9,633 bases of DNA, from contig JAQUEZ010000227.1 in the NCBI GenBank assembly GCA_028684915.1, forward strand, positions 1 through 9,633, in the 5' to 3' direction. Source of the DNA: Desulfobulbus sp. (GTDB lineage Bacteria; Desulfobacterota; Desulfobulbia; Desulfobulbales; Desulfobulbaceae). Both the position numbers and the translations under genes were made by a program. Shown here one piece after another: positions 7,027-9,633 of this stretch (its first letter is position 1; each line of letters starts with the position of its first letter). Under the pieces are notes generated by a model. It worked only from the letters and a program-made list of their open reading frames with translations. It was not told the DNA's origin and did not search any database.

Positions 7027-7048
7027 AAACAGCCGGCGTTCGTGGTTA

Positions 7049-7522
7049 TTATTTTAATCGCTTCCAATTGTGCCAAATATGTCCCGATCCAGTTTCTGTG
7101 CCAAACTTTTTGGGCACAGTCAGTGCCGCAGGATCGAAGCTCACCTTGTATTGATCTGGGCCCTCAAATTCATAGATTGAAATAACAGTCTTCCCTGCAT
7201 GGGGGCCATTGACGCGAACCCAATGCATTTCCTTGGGATTCTTAGTCACATCCAGTTTCGTGATAGAAGCAACGATCACTTCTTTATGTTGATGAGGACT
7301 GAAGAGTTCGACTTTATTCCCGACGACGGTGATTTTGTTCTGTTTGACATGTTCTTCAGGCACCTTTTTCCCGTCCATCTCCCCTGAAATCATAACCCAG
7401 GTGCCTTGAAATTTTTGGAGCTCTGCATCAGTACTTTTTTCTTGCGCTTGTGCGACAGCAAACGTCGATGCTGACCATAAGAATGTCATAACGGTTGCAA
7501 ATACGAAAATCTTCGAACGCAT
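7049..7522 (-). CDS. Secreted TIGR03067-like small domain protein
   Basis: The 157-residue precursor has a signal peptide (MRSKIFVFATVMTFLW, cleavage likely after AVAQA near residue 26). The mature part starts ELQKFQGTWVMISGEMDGKKV, the opening of the TIGR03067 domain, a lipocalin-like beta domain known mainly from planctomycetes but scattered in other bacteria. Further strands read KITVVGNKVELF, PKEMHWVRVNG, ISIYEFEGPDQYKVSF and a W-H-N-W-K-R-L-K end. The domain has no established activity; a small-molecule-binding barrel is plausible. ATG at 7520..7522 follows AAGGAGAAGG. A TATACA box and a palindrome lie just upstream. The family suggests possible acquisition from another phylum. Confidence 0.82.
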   Translation of the reverse strand: MRSKIFVFATVMTFLWSASTFAVAQAQEKSTDAELQKFQGTWVMISGEMDGKKVPEEHVKQNKITVVGNKVELFSPHQHKEVIVASITKLDVTKNPKEMHWVRVNGPHAGKTVISIYEFEGPDQYKVSFDPAALTVPKKFGTETGSGHIWHNWKRLK

Positions 7523-7544
7523 AGCCCTTCTCCTTTGTTGATTT

Positions 7545-7563
7545 TGTATAGTGCAGATTGCAC
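7545..7563 (-). promoter_or_regulatory. Candidate promoter with operator-like palindrome
   Basis: On the minus strand TATACA (7545..7550) is preceded directly by GTGCA-ATC-TGCAC (7551..7563), a perfect 5-bp inverted repeat with a 3-bp spacer. Transcription from this -10 would start about 16 bases before the ATG of the TIGR03067-like gene. The hexamer 17 bases upstream (ATCATT) is a poor -35, so an activator binding the palindrome, or chance, should be considered. A second inverted repeat, GATCAG/CTGATC, lies at 7571..7590. Confidence 0.35.
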
Positions 7564-7612
7564 CCCTAATGATCAGAAAACGATCTGATCCAAGTAACTA
7601 CCCGGAAACAGT

Positions 7613-7829
7613 TTAGAAACTCACGCTCAGCCCTAACTCTCCGCCATAGTTGGTATACTCAGAAGAACCGAAGACTTCTGAAAAGGAACCCAGAGCATAA
7701 TTTTCGGACCGATCTTAACGAGACACCGCCAACCGTCGCATTTCCCCTGTCAGAAGCACGGGAGTGGCCAATGTGGTGCGGATTGTTTTTATAATGTCGC
7801 CAATCCCACGGTACTAGCGTACCCTTCAT
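7613..7829 (-). pseudogene. Region of gene-end remnants (303-base gap 7523..7825)
   Basis: No intact gene fills this gap, but two short frames look like ends of genes. The frame 7659..7829 starts ATG in a 4-base ATGA overlap with the stop of the glycine-zipper gene and encodes 56 residues, including NPHHIGHSRASDRGNATVGG followed by VSLRSVR. This recalls the C-terminal R-x-x-x-R-...-G-[VF]-x-[LF]-R-x-[VA] pattern of formylglycine-generating-enzyme-like domains. The frame 7613..7714 ends YTNYGGELGLSVSF, resembling the last strand and terminal Phe of an outer-membrane beta-barrel. The two overlap in different frames, so at most one is genuine coding DNA. Both readings are tentative. Confidence 0.28.
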
Positions 7830-8287
7830 TGTCCGGAAAACCCTTTAGCCGTCATGCAGGAAGAATACGCCTGGTTATAGGCTTGGGCGCTTGCCTCCGC
7901 TTGTTGGTTGGAGGCCGCATTCGCACGGCGGTTCTGGCGCTGTTTCGACGCGCCTACGGCGGCCCCCACTTTGGCGGCATCCTGCATCTGGTTTTTGGTG
8001 TATTCCTCGGCCACCTCGTCGGGCACATTCTCGTACTGATTTAACTTGGCGCGGCCCTTCGCTGCACCTGCCATGGCGCCAGTTGCCGCACCGCGCGCTC
8101 GACCGCCCTTCTCTGATTGCACTGAAGTGGTTGCGGCGTTGGGGGTGTAACCAGTTTGTTGCCCAGCGATGCTGCGGCATTCAGCCTGTGCCTGTTCCAG
8201 CGAAAGTTGGCACTGAGCGTTCGTCGAACCGCCCAAGATGAGGGAAAAAACTCCGATAGCAACTGAAATTGACTTAAGATTTAGCAT
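7826..8287 (-). CDS. Exported glycine-zipper (YMGG-like) protein
   Basis: The 153-residue precursor has a signal peptide (about 1-24, cleavage near STNA). It carries two small-residue zipper helices: RGAATGAMAGAAKGRAK (65-81) and DAAKVGAAVGASKQRQ (103-118). They are separated by a charged linker with Y-x-x-x-P-D-E-V-A-E-E-Y. A Gln/Ala-rich helix leads to AYNQAYSSCMTAKGF, and the C-x-x-x-[KR]-G-[YF] ending is typical of these proteins. Such repeats form membrane-associated helical hairpins at or under the outer membrane, in the Rick-17kDa/OmpA-glycine-zipper group; no enzymatic role is known. Cys26, Cys37 and Cys144 could form disulphides. ATG at 8285..8287 follows AGGAGGAAAACC. Upstream lies a gene-free stretch with an amidohydrolase-like scrap. 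Confidence 0.83.
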   Translation of the reverse strand: MLNLKSISVAIGVFSLILGGSTNAQCQLSLEQAQAECRSIAGQQTGYTPNAATTSVQSEKGGRARGAATGAMAGAAKGRAKLNQYENVPDEVAEEYTKNQMQDAAKVGAAVGASKQRQNRRANAASNQQAEASAQAYNQAYSSCMTAKGFSGQ

Positions 8288-8573
8288 GGTTTTCCTCCTG
8301 CGAGTTTTTTGAATTCACGCCTCGAGTTACGGGGGATAGGCAGATCACCAAGACGTACTCATAGCGAACAGAGCTGTTCAGCCATTTGGAAAGGCGTGGG
8401 TATGGATGTCGAGGACACCGGCCATAAACCTTCTCCTGATTATTGGTTCTGGTCGATTTCTGGTGGTGTACGTATTTCGTTGACATTACCTCGCAACCTA
8501 TTGTTTTTACAAACATGGCGACAATGTCGCACCAGAATGTTCAAGTTGCTGATTTTTCGTTTTTCAACACTGC
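8288..8573. other. 286-base gap with scraps only
   Basis: No full gene is supported. Besides the amidohydrolase-like start at 8378..8425, a minus-strand frame closing with TAA at 8440..8442 encodes RLRGNVNEIRTPPEIDQNQ. It reads like a protein C-terminus and is followed by AGGAGAAGG and then that start, as in an operon junction. The plus-strand frames over this gap run into the J-domain gene's antisense and are not accepted. Confidence 0.4.
8378..8425 (-). pseudogene. Amidohydrolase-like gene start, truncated after 15 codons
   Basis: Behind a strong ribosome-binding site (CAGGAGAAGG, six bases before ATG 8423..8425) lies MAGVLDIHTHAFPNG and then TGA. The D-x-H-T-H-x-F-P motif is the N-terminal metal-binding strand of amidohydrolase-superfamily enzymes (amidohydrolase-2/ACMSD-like), whose two histidines bind the active-site metal. 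The usual 250 or more following residues are absent, and neither other frame downstream looks like that family. This is therefore read as the stump of a deleted gene. A genuine 15-residue peptide cannot be excluded. Confidence 0.5.
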
Positions 8574-9359
8574 TCAATAAAAAGAGATTCGTTCTGGGTC
8601 ACCAATGGCTGACCGGATGAGCAAAAGATGAATTTGAGATTCCAATTCTTCTTTTTTGCGCTCAAAATATTCATCCCAATCGTTAATGTGACTTAACAGC
8701 TGGAAAATTTTATCTTTTTCTATTCTTTCCAGTTCGTTTTCAATGTGCACTTTTTCGGTCTTCAAGCTATCTATCTTTTTTTTGAGCAGCGCTTTGTCAT
8801 TCATAACCTCAAAATTACTAGCAAGACATTCCCCGTTCTGCAAGGCTTCCAGAATCTTTTTTACGGCCTCTTTGTCGCCTTTCGCATATGCGGTGCTAAG
8901 TGTTTTAAAAATCTCCTCAGCTTTCTTTTTCTTGCCTTCACCAACAGTGTCTGGATGACACAAACGACCTGCTAGGCGATAATTTTTTCTTATCTCTGCC
9001 CTGTCCCTTGCCGTTAATCCAGCAAGTGGTTCCCTGAATATCTCCTCATGCTGCTTTTCAAACGATTCTGAGGCATTCGTTGATTTTTCATAAGCATCAT
9101 CATTGGAATTGTCGGGTGATATAGGCTCAAACATAAACAAGCGTTCCTCCCGAAGTTTCACGAGTTTTTTGATAAGTTCACCGAGCCTTCGGTTGCACTC
9201 TTCGTTGAATGCATGAATCATGCTGAGGTATTCCGCCTTGGCATTACTGAGCTCTTGAATATTGCGCTCAAGAGTTAACAGCTCGATTCGAAGTCCCGGG
9301 AGCGCTGCATCTTCGCAGGTAACAATGTCACTGGATGGGGCTAGATCCTCTTCTATCAT
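8574..9359 (-). CDS. J-domain protein with flanking coiled coils
   Basis: The 261-residue protein is predicted soluble and highly charged. Residues about 22-75 form an N-terminal coiled coil. A central J-domain spans about 119-165: AEIRKNYRLAGRLCHPDTVG carries the invariant HPD at 135-137, followed by the basic KKKKAEEIFKTLSTAYAKGD helix. Residues about 187-245 form a second coiled coil, ending in LIRSAIGDPERISFY. J-domains stimulate the ATPase of Hsp70/DnaK. Here no Gly/Phe, zinc-finger or client-binding C-terminal domain of DnaJ/CbpA is present, so the coiled coils probably choose the partner. No Hsp70 gene is in the window. The ATG at 9357..9359 has a weak upstream site; the truncated membrane-protein frame ends 21 bases before it. 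Confidence 0.82.
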   Translation of the reverse strand: MIEEDLAPSSDIVTCEDAALPGLRIELLTLERNIQELSNAKAEYLSMIHAFNEECNRRLGELIKKLVKLREERLFMFEPISPDNSNDDAYEKSTNASESFEKQHEEIFREPLAGLTARDRAEIRKNYRLAGRLCHPDTVGEGKKKKAEEIFKTLSTAYAKGDKEAVKKILEALQNGECLASNFEVMNDKALLKKKIDSLKTEKVHIENELERIEKDKIFQLLSHINDWDEYFERKKEELESQIHLLLIRSAIGDPERISFY

Positions 9360-9380
9360 TTGGGTAGGTAAACCAAAATC

Positions 9381-9510
9381 CTACTTGTCAATTAAGGCCA
9401 GGAAAGGGGATATCACCAGCAGCGCACCTGTAACAACAACCATCCACGCCTGAAGACCTCGGTATCTGGCTAGGCTGTCTACCCTGTAAATGAGAACGAC
9501 AGGGATAAAA
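9381..9510 (-). pseudogene. C-terminal tail of a membrane protein cut by the right IS
   Basis: From the IS edge (9511) a minus-strand frame is open to TAG at 9381..9383. It encodes a charged segment containing YRVDSLARYRGLQAW, followed by one strongly hydrophobic membrane segment, MVVVTGALLVISPFLALIDK, which ends the protein. The hydrophobic pattern and the short 21-base gap to the J-domain gene suggest a real gene end that the IS separated from its 5' part. The family is not recognised. By chance the frame continues in phase from the transposase stop codon. Confidence 0.5.
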
Positions 9511-9633
9511 GGCTCTTCGACGAATCAAGTGGATTTGAGTAAATTCTGTATCGGTGCGGCCAGCAGGTAGATGATGCTGATAAAGGTGTCGTCGTTTCTA
9601 TATCCCCTGGCCCTGCATTTGGCCGCCTGGAAG
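9511..9633 (-). mobile_element. Inner end of an ISL3-like insertion sequence (right copy)
   Basis: This is the perfect reverse complement of 2..124, with the terminal repeat GGCTCTTCGACG at 9511. The adjoining bases (9503..9510, GGATAAAA) differ from those next to the left copy, so the repeat ends exactly here. Both copies point toward the window centre. The rest of the element is outside the window. Confidence 0.78.
9525..9632 (-). CDS. ISL3-like transposase, C-terminal 35 residues (right copy, cut by window edge)
   Basis: The protein fragment is identical to that at 3..110, with TGA at 9525..9527. Identity over all 35 codons implies recent duplication of the element. Catalytic residues are outside the window. 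Confidence 0.72.
   Translation of the reverse strand, partial: FQAAKCRARGYRNDDTFISIIYLLAAPIQNLLKST

Noticed and set aside
6921..7041. Integron attC site
   Set aside because: The long stem with bulges fits, but RYYYAAC and GTTRRRY core boxes are not found at its ends, and other gaps show no comparable site.
8309..8620. 103-codon plus-strand frame
   Set aside because: It is low in protein-like features, lacks a ribosome-binding site and runs antisense into the J-domain gene end.
1..9633. Terminal inverted repeats of a linear plasmid or phage genome
   Set aside because: The repeat encodes a transposase tail and an IS-type terminal repeat, which explains it better.

Overview
The window looks like an accessory or gene-turnover stretch of a Gram-negative bacterial chromosome or large replicon. 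An outer-membrane-type lipocalin lipoprotein, a periplasmic solute-binding protein and several exported small proteins imply a two-membrane cell. The gene mix (YajD-type HNH protein, polar amino-acid ABC transporter, TIGR03067-like secreted protein, glycine-zipper protein) would fit Desulfobacterota/'Deltaproteobacteria' or a neighbouring environmental lineage. That placement is an inference from family recognition and is weak.

Both ends of the window carry the same 123-bp sequence in opposite orientation (2..124 and 9511..9633, a perfect inverted match as read by eye). Each copy encodes the last 35 residues and stop of a transposase that I read as ISL3-like, followed by a terminal repeat ending in AAGAGCC. 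The two IS copies point inward. The 9.4 kb between them is either a composite-transposon-like segment, or a unique region that an assembler cut where it met a repeated IS. At the right junction the IS interrupts the reading frame of a membrane protein; only its C-terminal 43 residues remain.

Every gene I accept between the ISs is on the minus strand. Read in the direction of transcription (right to left) they are: truncated membrane-protein tail; J-domain coiled-coil protein; a region of gene scraps including an amidohydrolase-like start; glycine-zipper exported protein; another region of scraps; TIGR03067-like secreted protein; two palindromic repeats; exported phytase/beta-propeller-like protein; a hairpin-rich leader and a complete three-gene amino-acid ABC importer (binding protein, permease, ATPase); a scrap; VOC/glyoxalase-like protein; two uncharacterised soluble proteins; yajD-like HNH protein; and blc lipocalin. 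The ABC genes are visibly GC-richer than the AT-rich HNH, small hypothetical and J-domain genes, which supports a mosaic origin.

Only the ABC importer forms a clear operon (15-bp gap, then an 11-bp overlap). The other genes have their own ribosome-binding sites and 90-300 bp gaps, with no common pathway visible. The best candidates for something undescribed are the leader upstream of the importer (a frame with His, Met and Cys runs, two abutting hairpins, and an ATGA overlap with the binding-protein start), the double palindrome at 6921..7026, and the repeated occurrence of gene ends and gene starts without their bodies. I found no tRNA, rRNA or CRISPR array, and no convincing integron attC site.
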